From Paracyclopina nana (taxonomy: Eukaryota; Arthropoda; Copepoda; Cyclopoida; Cyclopettidae): 64,000 bases of DNA. The number at the start of each line of letters is the position of its first letter. Within the stretch, counting starts at the first letter, position 1. Positions 12,290 through 23,971 of this stretch are shown here, in pieces. The translations under genes were made by a program, and so were the position numbers. The DNA lies in assembly GCA_019096065.1 (NCBI GenBank), contig JAGUCH010000002.1, positions 14,024,501 through 14,088,500 of the forward strand. Reading direction: 5' to 3'. The notes under the pieces were generated by a model, which saw nothing but the letters and a program-made list of their open reading frames with translations, was not told the DNA's origin and ran no database searches.

Positions 12290-14794
12290 GAGGGAAGGAG
12301 GTGTCGTACTTCCAGATGAGTTGTTTCCATGATGCACCGCGTTGATCACTTGAACGGATGACCCTGGAGGATCAGTGGGGACTGCTGGAGGTAAGTCCCC
12401 AGCTTCGAGCTGTTTGAGGAATCGAAACAAGGCAGAGGCCTCACGAATTCGACTGAACTCAATACAAAAGGCCTGCAATGAAATACCAACATAATGACTC
12501 ATCGAGCAATTCAACATTCCCTATTCAAACTCGTGACAATATCCATTTTTATATGATGGAAAGTAATTTTCGCATGTATAATTCAGTTTACCAATTCGTC
12601 TCAGTTCATATAACTACACACATATAAAGGCTCAGACGTTTTACTTTATCAAGTGACACCCATTATAAAGTATTTTATAAGGTGTGTTGCTCCTCTGTTT
12701 GACCAGATATTGTCCAAGAAGTAAATCCCATTGCAGAAAAAAGGAGAAAAAATGCCTTGCATGGGGATCGAACCCTGATCATCTAGATTAGGAGTCCGAC
12801 GCTCTACTGACTGAGCTACCAACACAGATAGAAAAAATTGTTGTTGGAATTTCTTTTAATTCTTCTTCTACGCTGAGCTAAGCTTAGCAGAGGAGTAGAG
12901 TCTCTATCAGAGATACCAGACAAAACTTAATCTAACACATCTTTTAGCTTCAAAAAGTGCCAAATTCAAAATGCACACTTTTTAAGTGGTTCATTAACAC
13001 TTTCGGCTAATCTTGCACTACTGAGGGCCTCTCAACCCAAGCCCTCAAAGTAATGGATCAAATGCTAAGTCAAGATTGCCTGGTCTGGTAACTTCATTAA
13101 CATTTGAAAATTACTTTCCATCATATAAAATCTTATATACATGTAAACAAATTATAAAACAGGCTTACAAAATGTCTGAGCTCATTTTACAAAGTAAAAA
13201 TCTCGTAGCATTACTTGGCTCTCGCAAGCTCGAGCCCGCAAAGTTGCCACTCGGTTTTTACTTTACAAAATTTGCTCAGCTATTTTATTAGCTTGTTTTA
13301 TAAATTGTTTACATATATAAATAGATATTAATACTAGAGTTCCAAAAGTAATCTTATCTAATAAGCACCCTTGTACATAAAATGTTACGCACCTGGATTT
13401 CGATGAAGAGCTCTTGTACGTTGATGATCTTGTTTCTGATCAGACTTTGCAGAAAGACACAAAGCAACCTCACCAACCTGTTCTGGATATACTTGTCTTT
13501 GCTGCTCTCACAAGTGTGGATACAATTTGAAATGTACAAATGGACAAACTCAGTTGGCAGTTCGACAGTGGTGGTCAACTGGTTGACCACCTCCATGGAA
13601 TGCAGCGACATGTCCATGTTGACAAGGACAGAGAAGTAGTCTGTGATTTGGTTGGTGCTCATCAGGCAGATTAATACATCATAGGCAATGACAGGGTTGA
13701 ACTCGACAAGGTCAGGGTATTGCGAAGGGGTCACCCCAGAGGCCACGATTGCATTGTCCACCTTCTTTATCAGAGCACTTAGTTGGTCAAGTTGGCCCAA
13801 TGTCAGTGGACCTTTGAGAGCCTTTGCTAAAAGGCGACGGACTTCGTTCACAGCCGAGGCTCTGAAAGAATGATGTGTTCAATGATTTCGTTCAGTTGGT
13901 TTCAGCTTTCTCAATATCACTTACTTTGATTCGCACATGGACGTGTCATACATGTACTTGTGAGGATCGATCAAAAAATCCTCCGGGTTCAGCCAAATGG
14001 TCTCGTCCTCGTTTAGCAAAGGCGGTGGTGGTGGCCTTATGAAGGTTGGCTTGCTCAGTGCAGCCAACTTTCGTGACTCATCAAAGAGCTCAACAACCCC
14101 CTTCTTGGTTGCGGCCACAATTTTCTCCAACACTTCAGACTTGGGAGGGCATGGCGGCAAAGTGCCCTCATTTTTGATAATTTGTGAAGCAGACAGTTTC
14201 CCAAGAACACCCTGGTCTTGATTCGTTAGAAGGAGTGACATCAGGTGAGCTTCTTTCTCGTTGCCATGCTGAGAGGTGGCAGCCAGACCCAAAACGGGCA
14301 TGAAAGTAGGCAAGAATGACGGGTTGTTTTTGCACATGCCATGAAGCAAAACGAGGGCTGCCAATCGCTGATTCTGACAAGGCAGCAACTCCGGCTCGCT
14401 GACCAGTTGTGCCAAGGCTGAGGCGGCCTGAAAGCATGATTTATGAACGATCATTTAGTGGTAAGGAAACTTGTCGCCAGTAAGAGGAAAAGTACGTGCG
14501 CATATCTTAATAAAGGTGAATTATTCAAATTAAGCAAAGAGAAGCAAAGCACCAAGAAGAATCGAGGAGCAGAGTAATAAGGGCAGAAAACCTGAGAAGC
14601 GGGAGAAAGATTTGACATGCGAATGCGAAGTAAAATTAGTGCATTATTACCTTCATCGAGTCGACAGGAAGAAATGTCTCCGTGAATTTGGCGAGTAAAG
14701 TCTCCAGATTTTGCCCAATTTTTGCTTCATCCGAGAGAAACGAGAGCAAATTTGCCAATTGATATGCGTTCAACGTGCCTGGATTCGAATTCAT
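12284..14794 (-). CDS. CNOT11: CCR4-NOT complex subunit 11
   Basis: Four exons (14651-14794, 13925-14427, 13393-13861, 12284-12472) give 434 residues (human 510). CNOT11 binds CNOT10 and the CNOT1 N-terminus in the CCR4-NOT deadenylase and recruits GGNBP2. Highly conserved blocks: [43 protein letters not shown] and [20 protein letters not shown]. The middle carries the [18 protein letters not shown] segment also known in the family. Phases are 0, 2 and 0 and fit exactly. The C-terminal tail ([15 protein letters not shown]) is short and low in complexity. The stop codon lies inside a long hairpin. Confidence 0.95.
12752..12826 (-). repeat. tRNA-like sequence (tRNA-Arg-like pseudogene or SINE head)
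   Basis: In CNOT11 intron 3, on the minus strand: A box TAGCTCAGTCAG, perfect D stem, anticodon position CCT, B box GGGTTCGATCC. The acceptor stem (GTGTTGG against GCAAGGC) does not pair and the anticodon and T stems are weak. A run of T follows at once. It is probably a degraded tRNA or tRNA-derived SINE rather than a functional tRNA-Arg. Confidence 0.55.
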
Positions 14795-15696
14795 GTTGAT
14801 TCGCTTCTTTTTCAATAATTTTCAACCTTTCTTCAAGCTTGCACGTTGTTGTTTACTTTTTGCGTTTGGCACATCAGCGTTGCCAGAGCGGACGCGGAAA
14901 ATTCCCCAAGCGTTGATTGACCCTCCTCAAATTAATTCACATAAGTGTCAAAACAGCTACATTGTTGTACAGCGATCCCAGCGGCATTATTCGGCAACAG
15001 CAGGGATTTGACGGAAATCTCCGTAGGAACAAATGAAAAGCGTGAGCGAGCAATTTATTCCACATCTTCGATAACATAATGCAACTCATTTTTTGTGGGT
15101 AGCTTTTGGAGTGTACAAAAAGGTTGCATACATAAAACTACTTTTAGAATGAAGGAATTTTTTCAATGCGATCCCGTAAAATGCATTTCTCAAGAATTTC
15201 TCCTTAAAAAATTATTGGTGGGAGAATGCGACCTAAATATATGCAATGTGCATCGGAATTAAACCTAGTTACGTATGAGTTCCCATGTGCAAATGTGACG
15301 CATTCTTTTGTACTCTGACAGTATGGAAACATGCGATGATTTCAATTTTCACCAATTATGCTCGACTCGATCGCAGTCGGAATCTAGTTCAATCTACCTG
15401 TGCGCTACAGCTAATTTATGAAAGGTTGAGTGGCGTAACAGCTGAAATGTTCCCATTAGTGAAAGTTGAGTCATTATACACATTTAGGTCATATCATTCT
15501 CGCTATTACAAGGTACGCACAAAAAAGTTTCCAGCAGTTGACCACCAATGGCTACATTCAGTTACGAGGGTCAGTGTGAACATTTGCCACCTATGAGGGC
15601 CTAATAGGCGTGGACAGGTTGTACTCGGTACAAAGGAAACGTGCGCGCGCGCGCTCGTTGCAATCGTGATGTAGTAGATGTCAGTGTGAAAATAAA
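14795..15696. other. Intergenic, no gene seen
   Basis: Spacer between the divergently transcribed CNOT11 and SLC22-like genes; presumably holds both promoters. A short CG-rich alternating tract (GCGCGCGCGCG) lies near 15643-15653. No splice-supported ORF. Confidence 0.5.
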
Positions 15697-18234
15697 ATGG
15701 AGCCAGCGACGGAGGACCAAATTGTGCAACTGATTGGCAACTTTGGCAAATGGCAGCTCATGCTGCTCATCCCTTTGGGTATCCACTTCATTTTTGGGTC
15801 AGCCCAAACGTTGTCCACCTCATTCTTGTCGATGAAAGAGGATTATTTTTGCAAGATTGATGCACCTCAGGGCATTTTTGAGAGCCTTCAGCAGTGCACA
15901 GTGGGTCCCGTTGAAGCATTTTCCTCCATTTCTGATTTTTCGTCAAATCGGCAGTGCATTAGCAAAGCCCCTAAATGACTGTAAAACTCGAACTTTTAAC
16001 TCTTTCTAGCAAAGTCTTACGCACATCCACGCACTTTTTTTGCAATTCAACCCTGTTCATATTACTTTTTCTCTAATTTGACAGTGTTATAGGTTGGACA
16101 ACCTTGGACATAAAAAGTTCTGCTAATATTTGGTTTAGTTTTACATGCAAATAGAAGAGTCATCTTTTTGGGTCAATTTTGACACTTATTTTAAATGAAA
16201 TCCTGTTCTCTTGAGGCCTAAAATACTTAAACTAACTCTAATTAAAGGCTTCAACCAAAAAAAATTATAGTTCTAATGGAACAGTTGACGCTTGTAGCCA
16301 CTTTTTGACATTTCTTTTTTCTTAGATTTTTTTTAGCAAATTCGGGTTGCTTCTCAAAAATGATCTTCATTTCACAAATCAAATTGAATTTAGAGCCTTT
16401 TAAATGGCCATTTCTGATCACCAAGAACCCATAGGAACTATTATAAGATAAAAAAGTGTTTGAAACTGGATTTCATAATTTAGCTGAAATGGAGAAATAA
16501 GGGTCTCCGTGGCCCACTGTGCAGTGGAGAAATTTCTCCAGTCCCATCACGGTAAAATAAAATATGCCAACATATGCATTGCATCAGAGGCGAAAAGTGC
16601 AATTTTGTAGCAATTTTCCAAATGCAATCGAATGACTTTACACTTAATTCTTGCGTAGGAAAATGGTGAGGTTGACAAGTGCAATGTGTATGATATGGAC
16701 TACACTCTCTTGTCGCAAGTTGCTCTGCAAAAGGGAGCCACCATAGATGACTTTATCGAGCAGGAGAAGAAGATCAAAAACTGCACTGAATTCGTGTTCG
16801 ACCTGTCCAACTTTGAGTCCTCTGTCATCACTGATTTTGGACTCGTGTGTCACAACGACTGGCTGGTGACATTGGCCAACGCAGTGTACATGTTCGGATT
16901 CCTCCTTGGAGCCTCCACCTCTGGAATCGTGTCGGACAAGTTTGGCAGGAAAAGGACCATCATTGTCTTTGCCATTGTGTACAGCATATTCAGTGTGGCA
17001 GTGGCCTTTGCACCTTCCATGAAGGTGTTCATCTTCCTCAGGTGGGTCCTGGCCTTCTCCTCCATAGGCTTTTGGACCACCTTCTACGTGTATGGCATGG
17101 AAATGGTTGGGGGTGACTGGAAGACCTTCTTTGGCATTGGATTCCAGCTGCCCTGGGCCTTGGCCTACAGTGTCCTTCCAGGCGTAGCTTATGCCGAACG
17201 AAATTGGAGGCACTTGCAGCTGATCATCTCTGTGCCACCCATCATTTTGGTGGCGCTCTACTTTTTCTACCCGGAAAGCCCTCGTTGGCTGTTATCTCAA
17301 GGCCGGGTCGAGGAGGCCAAGGCCATTCTGGAGAAGGCTGTCAAGAGGAACGGATCGACGTGGCCTGAAGGCCTGATACTCCATGCCACCAATGAGGTGA
17401 AGAAGGAAGGGGATACATCAGCCTCGTTACTCGACCTCTTTCGCACTCCCAACTTGAGAAAAAATACTCTGATACAATACTTCAATTGGTTCACCGCTTC
17501 GTTTGTCTACTACGCACTCACCTTTGATTCTGGCACTTTGATCCCTGGTGACATCTACATCAATAATGCCATCGCCGGATTGATAGAGTTCCCTGCTTAT
17601 GCCCTATGCATCGTTTTGCTCTATTATGCTGGAAGGCGAAGCTCTTTGTCTTTCATGTACTTTTTGCTGGGAATCTCACTCCTCATCAGCCTGGCCATGC
17701 CCACTGATTATGGAGTGCTCATAGTGACCAACATTGGCAAATTTGGAGCAGTGTGCGCTTTTGCCATCATTTATGTGCAAGCTGTGGAGATTTACCCCAC
17801 TGTGCTCAGAAACACTGGCATTGGATCTTCCTCATCAACGGCTAGAATTGGCTCTATTCTAGCTCCTGTCATTGGCAGAGAATTGGTATGTTGTTCACCA
17901 TACATACTATGTTAGAGGGATTTGTACTTATTTCATTTTCTAAAAGGCCAAAGTGAGCAAAGTGGCAGTGTTTGTGATATTTGCAGTGGTCGCATTAATT
18001 GCAGGTTTCTTAACGCTATTCCTACCGGAGACAAACAGAAAAACGTTGCCAGAATCCATTCAAGAAGGTAAAAAAACGCAAATTATGGGTTTTATCGGTT
18101 TTTCATATCTTGATGTAGGTGAGGCGTTTGGCAAAGGAGAATCTGCATTCAGCGTTTGCTTCAAAAAGCAAAAATCTCCTGCAGTGGAAAATGACGGTAT
18201 AGGCATGGAAAATGTTGCCTATCATAAAGAATAA
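15697..18234 (+). CDS. SLC22 family organic cation/anion transporter
   Basis: Four exons (15697-15900, 16659-17885, 17947-18067, 18119-18234) give 555 residues, the usual SLC22 length. Major facilitator superfamily, plasma-membrane uptake or exchange of organic ions. Seen: TM1 (WQLMLLIPLGIHFIF), a cysteine-bearing extracellular loop, the loop 2-3 signature SDKFGRKR, the YPESPRWLLSQGR motif after TM6, and LPETNRKTLPESIQEGEAFG at the C-terminus, all typical of OCT-like members. Exon 1 to 2 joins at a 758-nt intron with donor GTGGGT. Intron 3 is only 51 nt, a multiple of three and free of stops, so its retention would add 17 residues. Substrate cannot be assigned. Confidence 0.9.
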
Positions 18235-18631
18235 ATGACAGAAAAACCCAAGAACTTAAGACCTTTCTTTCTTGCCTTTTTACTCGGTGTATAAAAAGTA
18301 ACGAGCAAAACATAGGCATCGCATCAATCATATTATGTATAAAAAGCAAGGACGTCAGGAAATGCTCGTTATCAACAGGTAAAATCTATTTTTGCGCATT
18401 TATTATTTCAAAACCGAATATAATTTTGTCATCGACGTGAGAGACGTTTCGCTACATTGTGCAAAGGATGTGAGTAATTTTTCACTGATGAGTGGCGATG
18501 CGTATTTTTTCCAAACCACACCACCATTTTTAAAAGAAATGTTTTAGTCGCTTAAAAGAATGGCCATTTTTATTGATATTTTCATTACTTTTATTGTCAG
18601 TGAGTACCTATATCTGGAGTCCGAAATCACA
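18235..18631. other. Spacer after the SLC22-like gene
   Basis: Convergent 3' ends of the SLC22-like gene and the small minus-strand gene. No feature beyond AT-rich sequence. Confidence 0.4.
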
Positions 18632-18952
18632 TTAGTTGAGGTTGAATTGCTCAAACTCCTCCTTGGTTAACTCTTGCACTCCAGCAGAAGCCACGAATCT
18701 GTGCTGATTTTTGGCTGTAATTAGTTGGATGTCCTTTAAGTTGCTTGGCTTCTTTGGTTTCTCCTGATCCTTGTGACCTAGTCCGAATCCCAGACCTACT
18801 TTGAACACTGGCAAATCCTCCAGTGGAATCACTGTTGAGGCAACAGGGACCAACACGGCTTCTCCCTCATTCGTTTCACTGTCCACATGGTACAATGTGG
18901 GGAGTCCAGATGCAACTCCAATTCTAAAATGAGAATTGCTTGTGAACTCCAT
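18632..18952 (-). CDS. Small uncharacterised protein, 106 residues
   Basis: Single open exon from ATG 18952 to TAA at 18632. I do not recognise the family. The protein has no signal peptide or membrane segment. It has a hydrophobic/Val-rich first half (VLVPVASTVIP), a GLGFGLG turn, a Lys/Pro-rich linker (KDQEKPKKPSNLK) and an acidic end (LTKEEFEQFNLN). Its composition looks like a real soluble protein, not a chance ORF. It is divergent from the oligopeptidase-like gene, whose ATG is 275 bp away, so the two may share a promoter region. Confidence 0.55.
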   Translation of the reverse strand: MEFTSNSHFRIGVASGLPTLYHVDSETNEGEAVLVPVASTVIPLEDLPVFKVGLGFGLGHKDQEKPKKPSNLKDIQLITAKNQHRFVASAGVQELTKEEFEQFNLN

Positions 18953-19227
18953 TTACTCAAAAATTGGTGCGTTCTTACGTAAAAATGAGGCATAAAATCT
19001 TCATTTCAGGGACTTGTGTTCAACTCTCCAAACAAAGAAGATCAGAAAACCCAGCTGAACCAAGCAAAAATTGCCTCCTACGCAAAAATGACCTTGATCC
19101 ATTCACCTGGCATTTAAACGTGTTTGAATTTTCGCGCGCTGTCTCCATATAAACAATCCTTACATAAAAGTGTAAACACCGATTATTGTTCAGTTTTTCC
19201 GTCAAAGTACAGCGTTAAATAATTGCA

Positions 19228-21752
19228 ATGGCCGCTTTAGCGGCGAGGCGTTTTGTGTCTTTCTCGAGGGTTGTCAGACCATTCCAAGCCCAATACTTGA
19301 TCCGCGATGGACTCCAAACGGTGCCAGTCTATTCTTCGTGCATTAGGTCTTTTGGTAACAGCCAACATCGAGTGGTTTTGTAAGTTTTTAAAAATCATAA
19401 TTTTTTCCGTCAATTGACATGGGCCTTTTTGCACAGGATTCCCGAAATTCCCAAAGACACTCCAGAAACAAATCCTGTGCTGTTAAGTGCATCTTCAGAG
19501 AAGCTTCCTGATTATGCCTCGATCACGGAGCGAAATTGCTACTTTGGCCTCGGTAAAAGTCTACTCGACTTTGAAAGTGCAGTGTGCGACTTTGAGGATC
19601 GGTGTGCGGCCGGAGTCACCGATTTCTATGAGCTCTTTGGCCCTATAGAGAAGGCCAAAGTCCAACTTGACTCAGTGTGGAGCTCGGTTAATCTCACGAT
19701 TCTCGTCAGCGACAGGCTTGACCAAGATAGGTTTGCTAAGTTGCACGAAAGAGCTGAACGTGCACTCATGTCTCGCCACGACTCGAAAATCATCTACAAT
19801 CACTTACTCGAATTGAAGAGCTCGGCGAATTTGAAGCCTCACCATGAGCATATCGTTGACAGGTACTTGACTGAGTTCAGACAACAGGGATTTGGGTTGT
19901 CTGAGAAAAAGTACGAGGAGCTTCATTCGCATTGGCTCAAGAAGTTTTACCAAGTCAGAAGGGACTACAACTATCGCATAATTCGAAATACCGAGAGGTA
20001 TCAGCATGTCATCAATGATCCCAATGTTGTCAAGGATTTTCCTCCTGACCTTCTAAAGGCTATGGCTTACGACTCGTCACAGCCTTCAAAGGGCCCTTGG
20101 ACAGTCACCTTACATCCCTATATTTACAAGCAGTTCATGGCCTACTGTCCCGATCGTAGCTTAAGGTACACTTTCTCATTTTCCATCCTCTGAGGCGTCA
20201 TATTTTAAGTTATCATATCATAGGTATGGTGCTTACTTCGCCGATGTTTCTCGTGGCTCCAAAGCCATCGATACACATACTACTCTCCATACTGAGGTGA
20301 AGGAGCTCCGTCAAGTACGATTGGACCAGGCATCTGTACTGGGGTACAATTCCTACTCTGAAATGGCCATGGAGACAAAAATGGCCGGAACTGTGAGCAG
20401 TGTCAGTGCCATGATCAGCAACCTTGCTGGCAAAGCCAAAGCTAGGCAAGAGGTTGAGCTGGAAACACTCCAGAGCTATGCCCAAGCTAGGGGCTTTGAT
20501 GACGAAATAGAATCGTTTGATGTTGAATACTTCCAACGGAAGCAGCGAAGAACTATTCTTGGAAAGTCCGATGAAGAACTGAGGGACTTTTTCCCTCTGC
20601 CCAAAGTCCTTGATGGTGTGTTCACACTCTGCTGCAAACTTTTCGACCTCAGTTTCCGAGAAGTCCCCGAGGGAAGTTGGAGCAAATGGCACCCAGATGT
20701 GAAATTATTCGAAGTCATGAGAAATGGGCAAAAGTTGGGCTCCTTCTATTTAGATGCCTTTATCCGTGACGAAAAGGGTTATGCTGGAGCTGACAAGGGC
20801 TGGTACGCGCCCATTCGACCAAAGAGTGACGTTGCAGAGGTCCAACCTTTGGGAGCTTTGATTATGGCCTTGGCTCCTCCCAATTATGGCAAGCCATCTT
20901 TGCTCAGCTTCTCTGAGGTGAAAGAACTCCTTCGTAACTTTGGCAGTCTGCTCCAGCACCAATTGTGCGAAAATGAGTTTTCTGACACGTGCGGTAAGTT
21001 TGGTATGGAGTGGGATGCTCTTGACTTTGTCAGTAACTTCATGGCAGAGTGGGCTTACCATCCCGACGTTATAAGACTCTTTTCTGGCCATTGGTCCACA
21101 AATGAGCCCCTAAGTGAAGAAATTGTTGGACATTTGAGCACAAGCATCAAGCAGCACATGGCTGGTTACCATTTGTGCAATGATCTTTTCAGAGCTGCTT
21201 TTGACATTGCCTTTTACTCTAATGAGGCTGAGTCCTACATTGATGTTGAAGAAAAACTAAGAGAGCAATATTTGCTTCTCCCCAAAATCACTGGAGATGT
21301 TTCACCTCTTTACTTCAGGTAACTTTTTTTCTTTTATGATTTTGGATTAAAAACATAATTTTGCCAAGCCATTGGCCGTGCGCTCAGACTTTTACGGAAG
21401 TTTTTGAAATTCTTTAATTTTTTGCAATTTCAGTGAAATGATGGGTGGAGATTTGGCAGCTGGCCTTTATAGCTCCATTTGGAGTAGGATGTTGGCTGCA
21501 GATGCCTTTTCTGCTTTGGAAGAGGCCATTATGACCTCAGAAGCTCAAGACACCCCAATGTATGACATGCCTGAAGTGAAGGCAGTTGCTAAACGATTTC
21601 AGTCGGTCTTTTTAGCCACTGGAAGTTCTAGGCCTATGGCTGAAACGTTCAGAAAATTCAGGGGTCGTGACCCTTCCCATGAAGCCCTTCTGGTCAGTTT
21701 AGGTCTGGTGAAAATTCCTGCTCCCAAAATCAAAGGACAAGTTCAGCAGTAA
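19228..21752 (+). CDS. Oligopeptidase A-like M3 protein lacking the zinc motif (pseudopeptidase)
   Basis: Four exons (19228-19379, 19437-20165, 20224-21318, 21434-21752), 764 residues. Overall fold blocks match peptidase family M3A oligopeptidase A (PrlC/OpdA). These include LPDYASITERNC, LGYNSYSEMAMETKMA, WSKWHPDVKLFEV, GMEWDALDFVSNFMAEW, SEMMGGDLAAGLYSSIW, LAADAFSALEEA and the C-terminal FRGRDPSHEALL. Active M3 enzymes have HEFGH binding zinc, plus a Glu about 25 residues on. Here the aligned residues are RNFGS (KELLRNFGSLLQH) and the third ligand position reads D (LDFVSN). Two zinc-binding His and the catalytic Glu are gone, so peptidase activity is not expected. The first about 40 residues are basic (RRFVSFSRVVRPF), suggesting a mitochondrial presequence. 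AATAAA overlaps the stop. Confidence 0.85.
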
Positions 21753-21894
21753 TAAATTAAATCATCATTATGGATATTAACCCAAAGTAAGAATGAAAGA
21801 TGAGGCTTTATAAGCCAAGAGCCAGCAACCATTTACGATTGTATGGTGAATAGGTGAAAGTTTTTCCATGCATAACACTCAATCCTGTCCCTTT

Positions 21895-22799
21895 TTACTG
21901 AAGCTCATTATCATTAGGATTGTTATCATCAGGATCCTTGTCATCGTTGAAGAGAGCAAGTAAAGCTTCTTCTAGCTTGTCTGCTATTAGCCGTAGATCT
22001 GTAGAAGCACTGGATCCAGATTTGGCTAACTTGTCCACTTCTTTAGTTAACTTGTAAATATCATAGACCATGGTTGCCCCGCCTATGACCACCGACAATG
22101 TGCCTGATATGACTCTTCCTGAGGTCACTAGAAGCAGCTTAGATACCTCCCTGCTTGCATCGTCGCCAAAGATTTTAGCTGATGCTTCCACTCCTCTCAG
22201 TAGCAAACTCTGCGTAGTCTTGGGATTGATGATTGCCAAGGCTATTTTATAAGTATTGGAAGTCACTCCATAGCTTGAGCTAAGAATATCTTTGGTCACT
22301 TTTTTCACCAGGTTGTCTTTTTGAGCAAAAACTGCCATGTGCTCTTGCAAGTGTGAGGTTGCAATCGAGTCTATTTCAAGAGCCTCCTTAGCATTCTTCA
22401 TCTGCTTGGACTTCATGACTCTTTCTGCAACTGTAGCTGATGCTCCTGTCACTGCAGCTGTCAATCCAAAAGCTGTCCCACCTACAGCACTATGTATTGG
22501 AATTTTGGCTTTAAGTAGTCACATGAAAAAATACTTATGAACAAAATGGGAATGGCTGCAAGGCCAGCTGAGGCAATAGTCAGAGCCCCTCCAACTATGC
22601 CAAGGCCACCAGCAACAGCTCCAGAACTTGATCCAATGGCCTTGGCAATTGAGCTTTTCTTGGCTATGGAATCGATGTAGTCAGATATTTCTCTCAACTT
22701 TTGGATAGTGTCTTGTCTCACTTTGATCCAATCCTGGATATCATTGTCCAATTTGGTGATTTCTTTTTCCTCTTCTTCCTCATTTTCACAACTGCTCAT
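21895..22799 (-). CDS. Apolipoprotein L-like protein
   Basis: Two exons (22535-22799 and 21895-22481; 53-nt intron with donor GTATTT), 283 residues. An acidic N-terminus and amphipathic helix lead to LREISDYIDSIAKKSSIAK and then a glycine-rich hydrophobic hairpin (SSSGAVAGGLGIVGGALTIA, GLAAIPILF), the diagnostic ApoL membrane-insertion region. A helical C-terminal half and an Asp/Asn-rich tail follow. ApoL proteins are intracellular or secreted lipid-binding, pore-related proteins; invertebrate homologues are uncharacterised. There is no signal peptide, so it is probably cytosolic or membrane-associated. An alternative intron placement (donor GTTCAT) would change only a few residues. Confidence 0.7.
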
Positions 22800-23028
22800 T
22801 TTTCCACTTTTCTTTTAGTTATGCACAGCAGACGGCAAGCTGTTGAATAGGGCAAGCATATCAGTACCTGATACTTTGATACTGACACACATATGTCAAT
22901 TGCATGTTAAAATTCACCAAACCTATGCACCCATAAAACGGATTTTATTGCATAATTATAACACTATATGGCATATATAGGAACATAATTGTGATACACA
23001 GTACCAATTTTTTTACTCTGATTGTCAA

Positions 23029-23253
23029 TTATCCTCTATTGTGAGTTGCATTGGAGTGATGCACTGCATGCAAATGTAGGCGATGAAGATTGGCAACTCC
23101 ACGGAATCCACTGCCACCAAATGAATGAGCATGTCCAATCCCAAATCGACCGCCTATTCCATTCCCTCTGATGTAATGGGGTTCTGGTGCCGGAACACCA
23201 TTTGACAGTGCCAACAAGGCAGCAAAAGCCAAAATCAAGCAGAATTTGTGCAT
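23029..23253 (-). CDS. Secreted Gly/His-rich small peptide
   Basis: 74 residues. MHKFCLILAFAALLALSNG is a clear signal peptide. The mature part starts VPAPEPHYIRG and is rich in Gly, Phe and Arg (IGGRFGIGHAHSFGGSGFRG), then His-rich (LHRLHLHAVHHSNATHNRG). A 5'UTR intron is likely: donor CTTG/GTAAGTTATG near 23333 and acceptor AAAAAATAG just before the ATG. The composition resembles glycine-rich antimicrobial or cuticle-associated peptides of crustaceans, but I recognise no named family. A role in immunity is only an inference. Confidence 0.6.
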   Translation of the reverse strand: MHKFCLILAFAALLALSNGVPAPEPHYIRGNGIGGRFGIGHAHSFGGSGFRGVANLHRLHLHAVHHSNATHNRG

Positions 23254-23971
23254 GGTTCTCTATTTTTTAAAAAAGAAACGATCTTCATTTTAGCATTACA
23301 AAACTAACGCTTGGGTAGCATAACTTACCAAGGAGACGTTTAGAATGGAAATGAATTGCCGGCGCTGGTGTGTCCACCTTTTGTAACATGGCCGAGAGAA
23401 AGACCTGGAAAAGATTTTGTGCGGTCCCAATAAAAAGGCTAATGCGCAAAAGGCAAGTAGCTCTCATCGCATAAAATTGGATATAAGTAAGTGATGCGCA
23501 CAAACGAGCCTTTAAAAAAAATTACCATCCTTTTTTTGTACACACATTTCTAAAATAGCCAGTAAATGCAAATGTCTTTTTCGACTTAGCCTTTTTTTCG
23601 GCAGCATGTGGAATTTTCATTTCTCTCATCTTTTAAAAGGATTATTAGCCTCTTTGCGTTTAAGTTTGCCTATTTAGATCGACCTGGGCAAAAAGATGGG
23701 CTTCGCGGTACTAAACCTACCTTCATTTTTTGGCTGCGATCACCTAAACTCAACACGCCTTAAAATCATTACATTGTCTGTCGCGTGCATAGTAACATTA
23801 CTTTACGTACAGATGAGCTGGGCCACAAGGTTCTTCTACGCATAACAAAAACTATGGAAAGAATTACTGTATACTTTTTACCATATTTCTATTGAATTTG
23901 TGACCATAAAATAATAGGGAGATAATATATCACAGCATAAAGTAGCATAGGAAATGTACGAGAAAACTAGT
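23254..23971. other. Upstream region of the small peptide gene
   Basis: Contains the probable non-coding first exon and 5'UTR intron of the Gly/His-rich peptide gene (to about 23400). The remainder separates it from the 3' end of the SLC38A10-like gene. No other gene seen. Confidence 0.4.

Noticed and set aside
12752..12826. Functional tRNA-Arg(CCT)
   Set aside because: The acceptor stem is unpaired and the anticodon and T stems are weak.
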